Source of the DNA: Pseudarthrobacter naphthalenicus
Lineage (GTDB): Bacteria; Actinomycetota; Actinomycetes; Actinomycetales; Micrococcaceae
Direction of reading: 5' to 3'
Length of the DNA: 64,000 nt
Assembly (NCBI RefSeq): GCF_029076445.1
Contig: NZ_JARESG010000011.1
Coordinates: 1 to 64,000 of the forward strand
Made by a program: the position numbers and the translations under genes
Notes under the pieces: generated by a model
The model's input: only the letters and a program-made list of their open reading frames with translations
Told to the model about the DNA's origin: nothing
Database searches by the model: none
Shown: positions 41,986-50,187 of the stretch, one piece after another
How positions within the stretch are numbered: position 1 is the stretch's first letter
Layout: every line of letters begins with the position of its first letter

Positions 41986-42669
41986 TCACGGCCGCGGGTC
42001 TCCTGACAGCGCAGATGGCGAGAATGACTCCGCGGACACCGCCGTGGCGTTCGCCAGCAGGCTCTCCATGGTGGCATCCCACGAGGTCAGGCCGTGGGCG
42101 GCCTTGTATTGAAGCAGCCCAGAGAGCACGTCCCGGTCCAGCCGGAGCCAGCCGGTGTTGGGGAAGTACTGGTCGATCAGCCGGCGCCATGCCTCGACGG
42201 GAAGCCGGTAGGAGGCTTCGAGGTCCCAGGGCACCTGTTCCACGCCGAAGCCGGCCTCGCCCCGGGTGAAGACGGTGCCGGAGAACAGCAGTTCCAGCGG
42301 GACCAAACCGTCACGCAGGGACTGCAGATACTTGGCAGCGGAAACATCGAAGTCAAAAGTGCAGGGCAGCGGCAGCCGCACCTCGGTTTCCCCGGTAAAG
42401 CCCTGCACCATGGTGCTGCACTGCAACCAGAGGAAGGACTTCAGGGTGGTGGGCCAGCGGCCGCGCTCGCCGAACAGGTCCAGCAGGCCGGCTTCCTCAT
42501 CCGGCGTGTAGCCGCGGCGCTGGGGCAGGATCCGGACCTGGCAGCGCAGGGCGATGGCGTGCACTGCGGCGCCGGAGGACTCAGTCACCCGCAGCGTCGC
42601 CGTGAGCTGGGGTGCCGCCGCGTACGGTTCGGGCTGGATATCCACAACTTCGAAGGCGAGTGCGATCAC
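41986..42669 (-). CDS. Uncharacterised hydrogenase-operon protein (DUF6084-like)
   Basis: 227 residues, predicted mostly beta: ALAFEVVDIQPEPYAAAPQL, AIALRCQVRILPQRRGYTP, FLWLQCSTMVQGFTGETEV, LPLPCTFDFDVSAAKYLQSL. C-terminal helical end with WRRLIDQYFPNTGWLRLDRD. Starts with ATG overlapping the upstream stop by four bases. Family DUF6084 is suggested from memory of actinobacterial hydrogenase clusters; function unknown. Confidence 0.75.
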   Translation of the reverse strand: MIALAFEVVDIQPEPYAAAPQLTATLRVTESSGAAVHAIALRCQVRILPQRRGYTPDEEAGLLDLFGERGRWPTTLKSFLWLQCSTMVQGFTGETEVRLPLPCTFDFDVSAAKYLQSLRDGLVPLELLFSGTVFTRGEAGFGVEQVPWDLEASYRLPVEAWRRLIDQYFPNTGWLRLDRDVLSGLLQYKAAHGLTSWDATMESLLANATAVSAESFSPSALSGDPRP

Positions 42670-43355
42670 GGCCGGCCCCCGGACGTTGAGTCTCCGGCGG
42701 CATCGGGTGCACGGTCGGCAGCGTGGACCGGCCTGCTGCGGCTGCTGACCTTTTCGAAGAACGCGGTGAGCTGGTTGCGCGCCTCCTGGCCGCCGTCGAA
42801 CCCCCGCCAGAGGCGCCGCAGGTGCCCCACCAGTTCATAGCAGGCGTCCACGGGGACCAGATGGCAATCGGCCTCGGGACGGTCGTTGCCGGGTCCGCGG
42901 ATCAGGAGCGCCTCAGTGTCCGGGGCCGCAACGGACAGGGCGGGATTCCGTGCCATCACGGCGTCCCAGGCGTCCAGCGGCAGCTCGGACTCGGTGGCCC
43001 CGGCAGGGCCCGGGTAGAACGCCACCGTCCGCTCCATCCTGGAGCTGCGGAAGAAGAACGCCAGTCCCACGGGTATTTCCAGCTCGTCCCACTGGCCGGG
43101 GCCGAGCTCAAAATCGGGGAAGGACAGGTACCGGTCCGGCACCGACCGATATCTCAGGTGGGCGCTGCTGTCCGTGAAGAGCAGGTAGCAGGGCCGGCAC
43201 GTGCACATCATGGCGTGGCTCTCCAGGTCCACCACGTGCTGGTGTTCGGCCGCGATGGGCTCCCCGCACATTTCGCAGCGCTCGCCGGCGGGAGCGGCCG
43301 GCGGGGCGGCGGCGATCCGGCGCAGCAGCGCGACGGGCAGGCCGGGCGATTCCAT
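42666..43355 (-). CDS. Uncharacterised Cys-containing hydrogenase-operon protein (DUF5947-like)
   Basis: 229 residues from ATG 43355. Near the N-terminus are two paired-Cys sites, CEMCGEPIAAEHQHV and MCTCRPCYLLF, suggesting a zinc or Fe-S knuckle. The rest is soluble: YLSFPDFELGPGQWDELEIP, GLAFFFRSSRMERTVAFYPG, and DCHLVPVDACYELVGHLRRL. DUF5947 is the likely family, from memory. Starts one base after the NifU-like gene's stop. Confidence 0.75.
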   Translation of the reverse strand: MESPGLPVALLRRIAAAPPAAPAGERCEMCGEPIAAEHQHVVDLESHAMMCTCRPCYLLFTDSSAHLRYRSVPDRYLSFPDFELGPGQWDELEIPVGLAFFFRSSRMERTVAFYPGPAGATESELPLDAWDAVMARNPALSVAAPDTEALLIRGPGNDRPEADCHLVPVDACYELVGHLRRLWRGFDGGQEARNQLTAFFEKVSSRSRPVHAADRAPDAAGDSTSGGRP

Positions 43356-43356
43356 C

Positions 43357-44319
43357 TCAGCCGCCCTTCGCGGAGGCAACCGGCACTGCAACGGACATCA
43401 CGCCGCCCCGGACGAGCAGTGGGAGCGGGTCCAGGTGCAAGCTCCGGTCCTCCAGGCAGGCGCCGGCCTGGCGGACGTCGAAATGTGAGCGGCAGGTGGG
43501 ACAGCGCAGCAGGCCGCCGCCGGCAGGGGCAGCCAGGGCACGCTGCAGCAAGGCACCCGCCATGGACCCCTCGCAGCGCGGGCAGAAGTCCCGGTACGCG
43601 TAGACGTCCTGCCCGGTCCGGCAGGCCAGGATTGAATAGCCGCCCACCTGGAATCCGGCCACGTCGCCGGGTTCCAGGTCTGCCACACCCGGGACCGGCT
43701 CCCAGGCCCCCTCCGGCCGGTCCGTGTGGTTCATCCTGACCAGCAGGGAGTCCACGGGGATGAACGCAGGGGTGGGGGCGTGCTTTTCGGCTTCCACCAC
43801 TTCGATGGCGGTGACCTCCGGGGCAGCCGTTTCGATCGCCTCTTCGACGGCGAACTTCAACGTAACGGACGACGACGGGCAGCCCTGGCAGGTGCCGAGC
43901 AATTTCAGCCGCACCACGCCCTCCGGGCTGATGTCCAGCAACTCCACGTCCCCGCCATGGGAACCCAGGTACGGCCGGACGCTGTCCAGGGCGCCCGCCA
44001 CCCTGGCCTCCATAGACTCCGGATGCAGGCCATGGATGATGAGCAGGCCGGACACCAGTTCATCGGACGCGAGTGCCGCCAGCGTGCGGTCGTCGAGCTT
44101 TCCCTGCTCATCCAGGATTGCCAGGATCCGCTCCAGCCCGGAGCCGTACATGTCCGTGACTTGGCGGACCAGTTCTTCGGCACGGGAACGGGCCACCGCC
44201 CCGCCGGCTCCGAGGGCGTCAAGGAGCGTGCCTATGCGTGCGCCGGTCCGCAGTTCTCCGGTCGCCCATTCCCCGGGCCGCCGTTCGCCTGTCTGCAGCG
44301 GCCGTTCCCCGGCGGGCAT
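43357..44319 (-). CDS. NifU-domain/Rieske-like Fe-S protein of the hydrogenase operon
   Basis: 320 residues from ATG 44319, five bases after the large-subunit stop. The middle is a NifU C-terminal domain (SVRPYLGSHGGDVELLDISP, then LLGTCQGCPSSSVTLKFAVE with CxxC near 142-146). The C-terminal domain has Rieske-like topology, but the metal sites read FCPRCEGS (about 245) and LRCPTCRSHFDV (about 271), so Cys replaces the usual first-site His. Likely assembles or carries an Fe-S cluster for electron transfer from the hydrogenase; comparable NifU/Rieske-like proteins partner mycobacterial hydrogenases. Confidence 0.82.
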   Translation of the reverse strand: MPAGERPLQTGERRPGEWATGELRTGARIGTLLDALGAGGAVARSRAEELVRQVTDMYGSGLERILAILDEQGKLDDRTLAALASDELVSGLLIIHGLHPESMEARVAGALDSVRPYLGSHGGDVELLDISPEGVVRLKLLGTCQGCPSSSVTLKFAVEEAIETAAPEVTAIEVVEAEKHAPTPAFIPVDSLLVRMNHTDRPEGAWEPVPGVADLEPGDVAGFQVGGYSILACRTGQDVYAYRDFCPRCEGSMAGALLQRALAAPAGGGLLRCPTCRSHFDVRQAGACLEDRSLHLDPLPLLVRGGVMSVAVPVASAKGG

Positions 44320-44324
44320 GGCAG

Positions 44325-46118
44325 TTACTCCCCGGTGAGGGTCTGGGTGGGGGAGTGCAACTGCTCCAGGGTCTGGCCGTTGCCCAGATACATGTGGACA
44401 CCGCACGGCAGGCACGGATCGAAGCTCCGGACCGTGCGCATGATGTCGATGCCCTTGAAGTGCTCGCGGTCGTTCTCCTCAAAGATCGGCTGGCCCTGCA
44501 CCGCGTCCTCGTAGGGGCCGGGCGTGCCGGACGAGTCTGTGGGGCTGGCGTTCCAGGGAGTGGGCGGGTACGGGTGGTAGTTGGCGATCTTGCCGTCCCG
44601 GATCACCATGTGGTGGGACAGGACACCGCGGACCGCTTCGGTGAAGCCGCAGCTGATGGCCTCGTCCGGAACCGTGAAAGTCTCCCAGGTCTTGGTCCGG
44701 CCGGCCCGGATTTCTTCCAGCGCCTTCTCCGCGAAGTGCAGGGCCGCCGCGGCCGCGTAAGCCTGGAAGTAGGTGCGGGCCCGGTTGCGTTCCAGGGTGT
44801 TGCTCCATTGTGGGATGTTCCATTCAAAGGAGACAGGACCCTTCAGCGCCGTCTTGGGGAGGTTGATCTGCACGCTGCTGCCCGTGGCCTTGAGGTAGCC
44901 GATGTCCACCAGCCCGGCCAGCGCCGTGGCCCACAGCCGTGCCAGCGGGCCGCCGCCGGTGTCCAAGGCCAGGTTGTTTTCGCCGTCGAACCAGCGCGGG
45001 GACATCACCCAGCTGTACTTCTCCTTCAGGTCCCGCTTCTGCGGCCGCGGATTGGTGTGCTGGTTCCAGGGGTGGCGGCGGTCCACGGGATTGCCCAGCG
45101 GATCGTGAGTCACAAACATTTCCTGGTCTTCCCAGTCCTCGTAGTACGAGGACCCCAGCATGATCCGCAGGCCAAGATTGATTCGGACCAGGTCCGTGGT
45201 GACGAGTTTGCCGTCCACCACCACGCCCGGGGTGACGAACATCTTCCGGCCCCACTCGGTCATGTCCTTGTACTCGAAGTTGCAGTAGTCAGGATCCTGG
45301 AGGGAACCCCAGCAGCCCAGCAGCGTCCGGCGCAGGCCCACCTGCTCGTAGCCGGGCAGTGCCTCATAGAAGAAGTCGAAAAGATCGTCATGCATGGGCA
45401 CGACCTTCTTCATGAATTCCACGTATCGCATGAGCCTGGTGATGTAGTCCGTCATGAGCTGGATGGTGGCAACGGTCCCCACCCCGCCGGGGTAGAGCGT
45501 GGACGGATGCACGTGCCTGCCTTCCATGAGGCAGAACATCTCGCGGGTGGCGCGGCTGACCTGCAGGGCCTCGCGGTAGAACTCTCCGGTGAACGGATTC
45601 AGCGAGCGCATAATGTCCGCGATGGTGCGGTAGCCGTGATCGCCCTCGTGCGGAGCCCGGGTGTTCTCCGCCTTGGCCAGGACACCGGGGTTGGTTTCGG
45701 AGACCATCTTCTCGCAGTAGTCCACGCCCACGAGGTTTTCCTGGAAGATGTTGTGGTCGAACATGTACTCGGCGGCCTCGCCCAGGTTGACGATCCATTC
45801 GCCCAGGTTCGGCGGCTTCACGCCGTAGGCCATGTTCTGCGCATAGCAGGAGCAGGTGGCGTGGTTGTCGCCGCAGATCCCGCAGATGCGGCTGGTGATG
45901 AAGTGGGCGTCCCTCGGGTCCTTGCCCTTCATAAAGATGGAATAGCCCCGGAAGATCGAGGACGTGCTCTTGCACTCCACCACCTGGTTGTTCGCGAAAT
46001 CGATCTTGGTGTAAATGCCCAGGCTGCCGACGATCCGGGTGATCGGGTCCCAGTTCATCTCCACCAGGTTGTTGTTCTCCGTCCCACTCCCGGACGGCAT
46101 TGGAATCGTTGAGGTCAT
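44325..46118 (-). CDS. hhyL: [NiFe]-hydrogenase large subunit, group 1h-like
   Basis: 597 residues from ATG 46118 (AGGTGA six bases upstream). L1 motif RICGICGDNHATC (about 75-87) and L2 motif DPCLPCGVH (about 569-577) give the four Cys ligands of the NiFe site. About 22 residues follow the L2 His and should be removed by the protease at 39935. FNNPF-type and MEGRHVHPSTLYPGGVG segments fit actinobacterial group 1h H2-uptake enzymes, which oxidise trace H2. Symbol hhyL is applied by analogy. Paired with the small subunit 27 bp upstream. Confidence 0.93.
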   Translation of the reverse strand: MTSTIPMPSGSGTENNNLVEMNWDPITRIVGSLGIYTKIDFANNQVVECKSTSSIFRGYSIFMKGKDPRDAHFITSRICGICGDNHATCSCYAQNMAYGVKPPNLGEWIVNLGEAAEYMFDHNIFQENLVGVDYCEKMVSETNPGVLAKAENTRAPHEGDHGYRTIADIMRSLNPFTGEFYREALQVSRATREMFCLMEGRHVHPSTLYPGGVGTVATIQLMTDYITRLMRYVEFMKKVVPMHDDLFDFFYEALPGYEQVGLRRTLLGCWGSLQDPDYCNFEYKDMTEWGRKMFVTPGVVVDGKLVTTDLVRINLGLRIMLGSSYYEDWEDQEMFVTHDPLGNPVDRRHPWNQHTNPRPQKRDLKEKYSWVMSPRWFDGENNLALDTGGGPLARLWATALAGLVDIGYLKATGSSVQINLPKTALKGPVSFEWNIPQWSNTLERNRARTYFQAYAAAAALHFAEKALEEIRAGRTKTWETFTVPDEAISCGFTEAVRGVLSHHMVIRDGKIANYHPYPPTPWNASPTDSSGTPGPYEDAVQGQPIFEENDREHFKGIDIMRTVRSFDPCLPCGVHMYLGNGQTLEQLHSPTQTLTGE

Positions 46119-46145
46119 GTTCTTCACCTGTCTGGAATGGGGGAT

Positions 46146-47204
46146 TTACCAGGTGCGCCGTGCGCCGGTCAGCAGCTCGGTTCCGGTCCGGCGCCACTTG
46201 GGCTCCTGGTTCAGCGTGTGGGTGGTGATGCCGCGGAGCGCCCTGATGGCTGCGCCGTAGGGGCGGATGGTGCTGGTTGAGAGCTTGCCGCCGGGAGGCT
46301 CGTCCATAAACGGCATGAACTTGTCCGGGAAGCCCGGCATGGTGCAGCCGATGCAGATGCCGCCGACGTTCGGGCACCCGCCGATCCCGTTCATCCAGCC
46401 GCGCTTGGGCACGTTGCACTTGACCACAGGGCCCCAGCAGCCAAGCTTTACGATGCACTTGGGGGAGCCGTACTCGGTGGCGAAGTCGCCCTGCTCGTAG
46501 TAGCCGGCCCGGTCACAGCCTTCGTGGACCGTTTGTCCGAACAGCCAGGTGGGCCGCAGCGCATCATCGAGCGGGATCATCGGGGCCTGGCCGGTGGCCT
46601 GGTACAGCAGGTAGGTCATGGTTTCCGAGAGGTTGTCCGGCTGGATGGGGCAGCCGGGAACGCAGACGATGGGGATGCCGGCCTTGGATTTCCAGTCGTA
46701 GCCCAGGTAGTCGGGGACGCCCATGGCACCGGTGGGGTTTCCCGCCATGGCGTGGATGCCGCCGTACGTTGCACACGTGCCCGCAGCGATGATTGCCGTT
46801 GCCTTGGGTGCCAGGCGGTCCAGCCACTCACTGGTGGTAATCGGCTGGCCCGTGGTCAGGTCGTTGCCGAACCCGCACCAGTAGCCCCCGGCGTCGTGCA
46901 GTTTCTCGTTCGGGATGGAACCTTCCACTACCAGGACGAACGGCTCGAGTTCGCCACGGTCTGCCTTGCGGAACCATTCCAGGAAATCGTCGGACCCTTC
47001 CTGCGGGCCGCATTCGAAGTCGATCAGGGGCCAGTGCATGGCGATGCGGGGCAGGCCGGGCAGGGCGCCGAGGGCGATTTCCTCCACGCTGGGCTGGGTG
47101 GCCGCCGTCAGGGCGACGGAATCGCCGTCGCAGCTCAGCCCTGCGTTGATCCAGAGCACGTGAATCAGGGTTTCTTCGGCCTTGAGGGAAGTCTCAGTAG
47201 GCAT
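46146..47204 (-). CDS. hhyS: [NiFe]-hydrogenase small subunit with Asp-substituted proximal cluster site
   Basis: 352 residues, no Tat signal. N-terminal LWINAGLSCDGDSVALTAAT has Cys25 but Asp28 where standard small subunits have the second proximal-cluster Cys. GTCATYGGI and VPGCPIQPDN supply further proximal ligands, and DRAGYYEQGDF...CIVKLGCWGPVVKCN...GGCPNVGGICIGCTMPGFPD carry medial and distal cluster ligands. A 3Cys-1Asp proximal cluster is known for O2-tolerant actinobacterial-type (group 1h) hydrogenase. Lack of a Tat signal implies cytoplasmic location. Confidence 0.93.
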   Translation of the reverse strand: MPTETSLKAEETLIHVLWINAGLSCDGDSVALTAATQPSVEEIALGALPGLPRIAMHWPLIDFECGPQEGSDDFLEWFRKADRGELEPFVLVVEGSIPNEKLHDAGGYWCGFGNDLTTGQPITTSEWLDRLAPKATAIIAAGTCATYGGIHAMAGNPTGAMGVPDYLGYDWKSKAGIPIVCVPGCPIQPDNLSETMTYLLYQATGQAPMIPLDDALRPTWLFGQTVHEGCDRAGYYEQGDFATEYGSPKCIVKLGCWGPVVKCNVPKRGWMNGIGGCPNVGGICIGCTMPGFPDKFMPFMDEPPGGKLSTSTIRPYGAAIRALRGITTHTLNQEPKWRRTGTELLTGARRTW

Positions 47205-47235
47205 CGTTGCCTCTTTCCGCGGCCCGCGAGGGGGC

Positions 47236-48135
47236 TCAGTGTGCGTCTGTCAGGGTCTCTTCCAAGGGCCCTGCATGAGACCCCAGGCGGGTCTCTGTCC
47301 GGGAGGGACGGCCGTCCAGCCAGTCGTACCAGGCGGCAATGCCGTCGCCGGTAGTGGCCGAGAGGACCAGGAATTCTGCGTGGGCGTTCAGGTGACGGAT
47401 GCGGCGGACGCATTCGTCGATGTCGAACTCGACGTAGGGAAGCAGGTCTGACTTGTTGATGATCACCAGGTCAGCTGCGATAAACATGTGCGGGTATTTC
47501 TGCGGCTTGTCATCACCTTCCGTCACTGAGACAACTACTACTTTGGCGGCTTCGCCCAGGTCGAAGAGGGCGGGGCAGACGAGGTTGCCCACGTTCTCGA
47601 TGAACACGGTGGAACCCATCGCGGGATCGAGCGCGTCGAGTCCGCGGCGGAGCATGTCGGCGTCCAGGTGGCAGCCCGCTCCGGTGTTGATCTGCACAAC
47701 GGGCCGGCCGGCCGCACGGATACGCTCGGCATCGAGGGACGTTTCCTGGTCCCCTTCAATGACCCCGGCCTGCAGCCTGTCTCCCAGTTCCATGAGCGTC
47801 CGCACCAGGAGCGTTGTCTTGCCGGCGCCCGGGGAGCTCATCATGTTCAGCGCCCGCACCTTTCGTCCCGCGAGCCAACCGCGGTTCCGTTCCGCGAGGA
47901 GGTCATTTTTGGCCAGCAGGTTCTGTTCCAGGGAGATGAGCTCCGGGGCGTGGGTATGGCTGTGCGCGTGCTCGTGCGTGTGGTCGGCGTCGTGCGCGTG
48001 GTCGTGTCCGTCCTCGTGCGGGTGGGAGTGCCCGTGGTCGTGCGTGTGCGGGTGATCATGTGACTCCGAACCGGGGACATCCAGGGCGTAAACCCGGGGT
48101 GTGGCGTCCTCGCCGCAGCCGCATGTTGCGCACAT
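47236..48135 (-). CDS. hypB: Hydrogenase nickel incorporation GTPase HypB with His-rich nickel store
   Basis: 299 residues. N-terminal MCATCGCG high-affinity Ni site. A His-rich stretch over residues 26-62 contains 17 His, expected to store Ni. The G domain has P-loop SSPGAGKTT (about 100), FIENVGNLVCPALFDLG, and NKSDLLPYV. Functions with HypA to insert Ni into the large subunit. Starts three bases after hypA and precedes the small subunit, so the operon starts with hypA-hypB. Confidence 0.95.
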   Translation of the reverse strand: MCATCGCGEDATPRVYALDVPGSESHDHPHTHDHGHSHPHEDGHDHAHDADHTHEHAHSHTHAPELISLEQNLLAKNDLLAERNRGWLAGRKVRALNMMSSPGAGKTTLLVRTLMELGDRLQAGVIEGDQETSLDAERIRAAGRPVVQINTGAGCHLDADMLRRGLDALDPAMGSTVFIENVGNLVCPALFDLGEAAKVVVVSVTEGDDKPQKYPHMFIAADLVIINKSDLLPYVEFDIDECVRRIRHLNAHAEFLVLSATTGDGIAAWYDWLDGRPSRTETRLGSHAGPLEETLTDAH

Positions 48136-48138
48136 GGC

Positions 48139-48468
48139 CTATGCCACCTCCACCGACACGAGCTGGAGCTCGCGTCCGGTCACCACGTGGACGTCGGCGC
48201 TGCCGCACGGACAGAGGAGGAACTTGTCAGTCAGGGCGAAGTCGCTGCCGCAGGTGCGGCACAGGCCCAGGCCCTGGGGCTCATCGATCCGCAGCCTCGC
48301 CCCTGCCAGAGGGGTTCCCGCCGAGGCTACATCAAAACAGAAACGGAGGGCATCCGGAAGCACACCTGACAGCGGCCCGATCCGAAGATTGACGCCGGTC
48401 ACCGCCCGGCTGCCTGTCTTGTCCAGAACCGCGTCTATGAGGCTTTGTACGATCGAGAGTTCATGCAT
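48139..48468 (-). CDS. hypA: Hydrogenase nickel metallochaperone HypA
   Basis: 109 residues starting MHELSIVQSLIDAV; the Met1/His2/Glu3 N-terminus binds Ni. The zinc site is formed by LCRTCGSDF and LLCPCGSADV. First gene of the operon. The divergent NiCoT transporter gene begins 140 bp away, so one control region may serve both. Confidence 0.95.
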   Translation of the reverse strand: MHELSIVQSLIDAVLDKTGSRAVTGVNLRIGPLSGVLPDALRFCFDVASAGTPLAGARLRIDEPQGLGLCRTCGSDFALTDKFLLCPCGSADVHVVTGRELQLVSVEVA

Positions 48469-48527
48469 CGGCTGTGCCTCCCTCCTGTCAAGATAGGCTC
48501 GTCCCGGTCAGAACGCAACCCAATTAT

Positions 48528-48556
48528 TTGACAGCTGCACGCACATCGAGTATGGG
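48528..48556 (+). promoter_or_regulatory. Candidate promoter for the nickel transporter gene
   Basis: TTGACA at 48528-48533, a 17-bp spacer, then TATGGG at 48551-48556. The -35 is perfect and the -10 is weak. It lies about 52 bp upstream of the GTG start. A second A/T-rich stretch, TATAGT at 48559-48564, is too far for this -35. Confidence 0.5.
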
Positions 48557-48567
48557 CGTATAGTCGT

Positions 48568-48586
48568 GTCATTGTTCTGCAATGAC
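48568..48586. promoter_or_regulatory. Inverted repeat in the nickel transporter/hyp control region
   Basis: GTCATTG at 48568-48574 and CAATGAC at 48580-48586 form a perfect 7-bp inverted repeat with a 5-bp centre, just downstream of the promoter and 22 bp before the transporter start. Well placed for repression, possibly by a nickel sensor (Nur or ArsR/NmtR-type). No regulator gene is nearby to confirm. Confidence 0.45.
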
Positions 48587-48607
48587 GCGGAAGCCGGAGG
48601 CTGGGAA

Positions 48608-49816
48608 GTGAAGCAACCGGAAGCTGAAAACAGCACGCAGCCCAGGGCCCGGACGGGTGGGTCCGCCGTCGCGTTGACCAAGCGGGAACGGTCCTCGATC
48701 GCTGGAATGGCTGCTGTGGTGCTGCTGCTGCACGCGGTGGGCTGGGGTGTGCTTCTGCTTGTCGTCGCACCGGAAAACCTTCCGGCGGGCTCGTTCGGAG
48801 TGTTTGGTGTTGGCCTCGGCGTTGCTGCCTACACGTTGGGTCTGCGCCACGCGTTCGACGCCGACCACATCGCGGCCATCGACAACACCACACGGAAACT
48901 CGCGGGCGGTGAACCCGCAGGCGCCGCGCCGCTGCTGGGGAGCACTCCCCGCGCCGCGGGGCACTCCGTGGCCGGGCACAGGCCCATGACAGTGGGCTTC
49001 TGGTTCTCCCTGGGCCACTCGAGCATCGTCTTCGGCCTGTGTGCTGTGCTGGCCGCCGGAATCCGGACCGCATCGGCTGGGGGTGGCGTGGTTTCGGGCG
49101 AAACCGAGGCAGGCCTGCATACTCTCGGAACGGCTATATCGGGTGTTTTCCTGTACATTATCGGCATCCTGAACCTGGTGATCCTCTTGGAGGTCCTCCG
49201 CTCGGCACGGCGGCTGCGGTCCAACCGGCACGTGGACGCCGGACTGGAGATTCTGCCGGCCGCCGGTGGCCTGATGGCACGGCTGTTCGGCCGGGTCACG
49301 CGCCTCATCACCAGGCCGTGGCAGATGTACGGCGTGGGACTGCTGTTCGGACTGGGCTTCGACACCGCCACGGAGGTAAGCCTGCTGATCCTGGCAGCCG
49401 GAGCCGCTGCCTCGACACTGCCGTGGTATGCGATCCTCACGCTTCCGGTCCTCTTCGCGGCGGGTATGAGCCTGCTGGACTCGCTCGATGGCTGCCTCAT
49501 GACCTTCGCCTACAGGTGGGCGCTTTCCAGGCCCGTCCGCCGTATCTACTTCAACCTGGTGGTGACCGGGATGTCCGTGGCTGTTGCGCTGGGCATCGGT
49601 TCCGTGCAGCTCATTTCCCTCCTGGTGGACAGTGCCGGGATCCGGTCCGGGCCGCTGGCAGTGATCGGCGGGCTCGACCTCGCAGCCGTCGGCTACACCA
49701 CCGTTGCCCTGTTCATCTTCACGTGGCTGGTTGCACTGGGCGTGTGGCGTTTCGGGCACATCGAGGAGCGCTGGTCGCTGCCCGTTCCGAAGGGCGGCCC
49801 CGAACAGCGCGGCTAG
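48608..49816 (+). CDS. NiCoT-family nickel/cobalt transporter
   Basis: 402 residues, about eight helices. Signature RHAFDADHIAAIDNTTRKL (HX4DH type) is in helix II; FWFSLGHSSIVFG and LGFDTATEVSLL are further NiCoT motifs. GTG start at 48608 with GGAGG seven bases upstream. Adjacent to hypA-hypB, so its likely task is Ni2+ supply for the hydrogenase. The N-terminal 35 residues are hydrophilic and variable. Confidence 0.92.
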   Translation: MKQPEAENSTQPRARTGGSAVALTKRERSSIAGMAAVVLLLHAVGWGVLLLVVAPENLPAGSFGVFGVGLGVAAYTLGLRHAFDADHIAAIDNTTRKLAGGEPAGAAPLLGSTPRAAGHSVAGHRPMTVGFWFSLGHSSIVFGLCAVLAAGIRTASAGGGVVSGETEAGLHTLGTAISGVFLYIIGILNLVILLEVLRSARRLRSNRHVDAGLEILPAAGGLMARLFGRVTRLITRPWQMYGVGLLFGLGFDTATEVSLLILAAGAAASTLPWYAILTLPVLFAAGMSLLDSLDGCLMTFAYRWALSRPVRRIYFNLVVTGMSVAVALGIGSVQLISLLVDSAGIRSGPLAVIGGLDLAAVGYTTVALFIFTWLVALGVWRFGHIEERWSLPVPKGGPEQRG

Positions 49817-49851
49817 CCGGACCAGGAGGCGGCCGGGATAGGGTTGACGGC

Positions 49852-50157
49852 ATGCCTTCGTTCCAGACCCGCCTGAAGATCACCGGCCTGAAACCGGGCA
49901 ACCCGCCCGAAGCGGTGATGGCCGCCGCGGTGGAGGCTCTGGAGACCCGCCATCACGTTGAGGCCAACCAGATAGAACTGGCCGGCGGTGTGCCGCAACT
50001 GAACCTGCGGTTCCTGGTGGAGGCCACCGAATACAACGGCGAGAACCGCCAGGCGCGGGAATCGGCAGCGATGATGCGCGACGCCGTCGAACGCGTTGCG
50101 CTGACCGGCTCACTGACCGTGCTGCGACGCAGCCGCGGCCGCTGGGCACCTGTGTAG
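49852..50157 (+). CDS. Small conserved-looking protein, unknown function
   Basis: 101 residues from ATG 49852, soluble. Alternating pattern SFQTRLKITGLKPGNPPEAV, HHVEANQIELAGGVPQLNLR, FLVEATEYNGENRQARESAA suggests a small alpha/beta fold. No domain recognised. Stands 35 bp after the nickel transporter stop and before a convergent DedA gene, so its relation to nickel is uncertain. Confidence 0.65.
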   Translation: MPSFQTRLKITGLKPGNPPEAVMAAAVEALETRHHVEANQIELAGGVPQLNLRFLVEATEYNGENRQARESAAMMRDAVERVALTGSLTVLRRSRGRWAPV

Positions 50158-50187
50158 CCCGCACGTCCCGGCACCAAATGGCGGCCC

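Noticed and set aside
49039..50157. Frame running through the nickel transporter gene into the 101-residue protein
   Set aside because: The first part is out of frame with NiCoT motifs. Only 49852-50157 has its own start and plausible protein composition.
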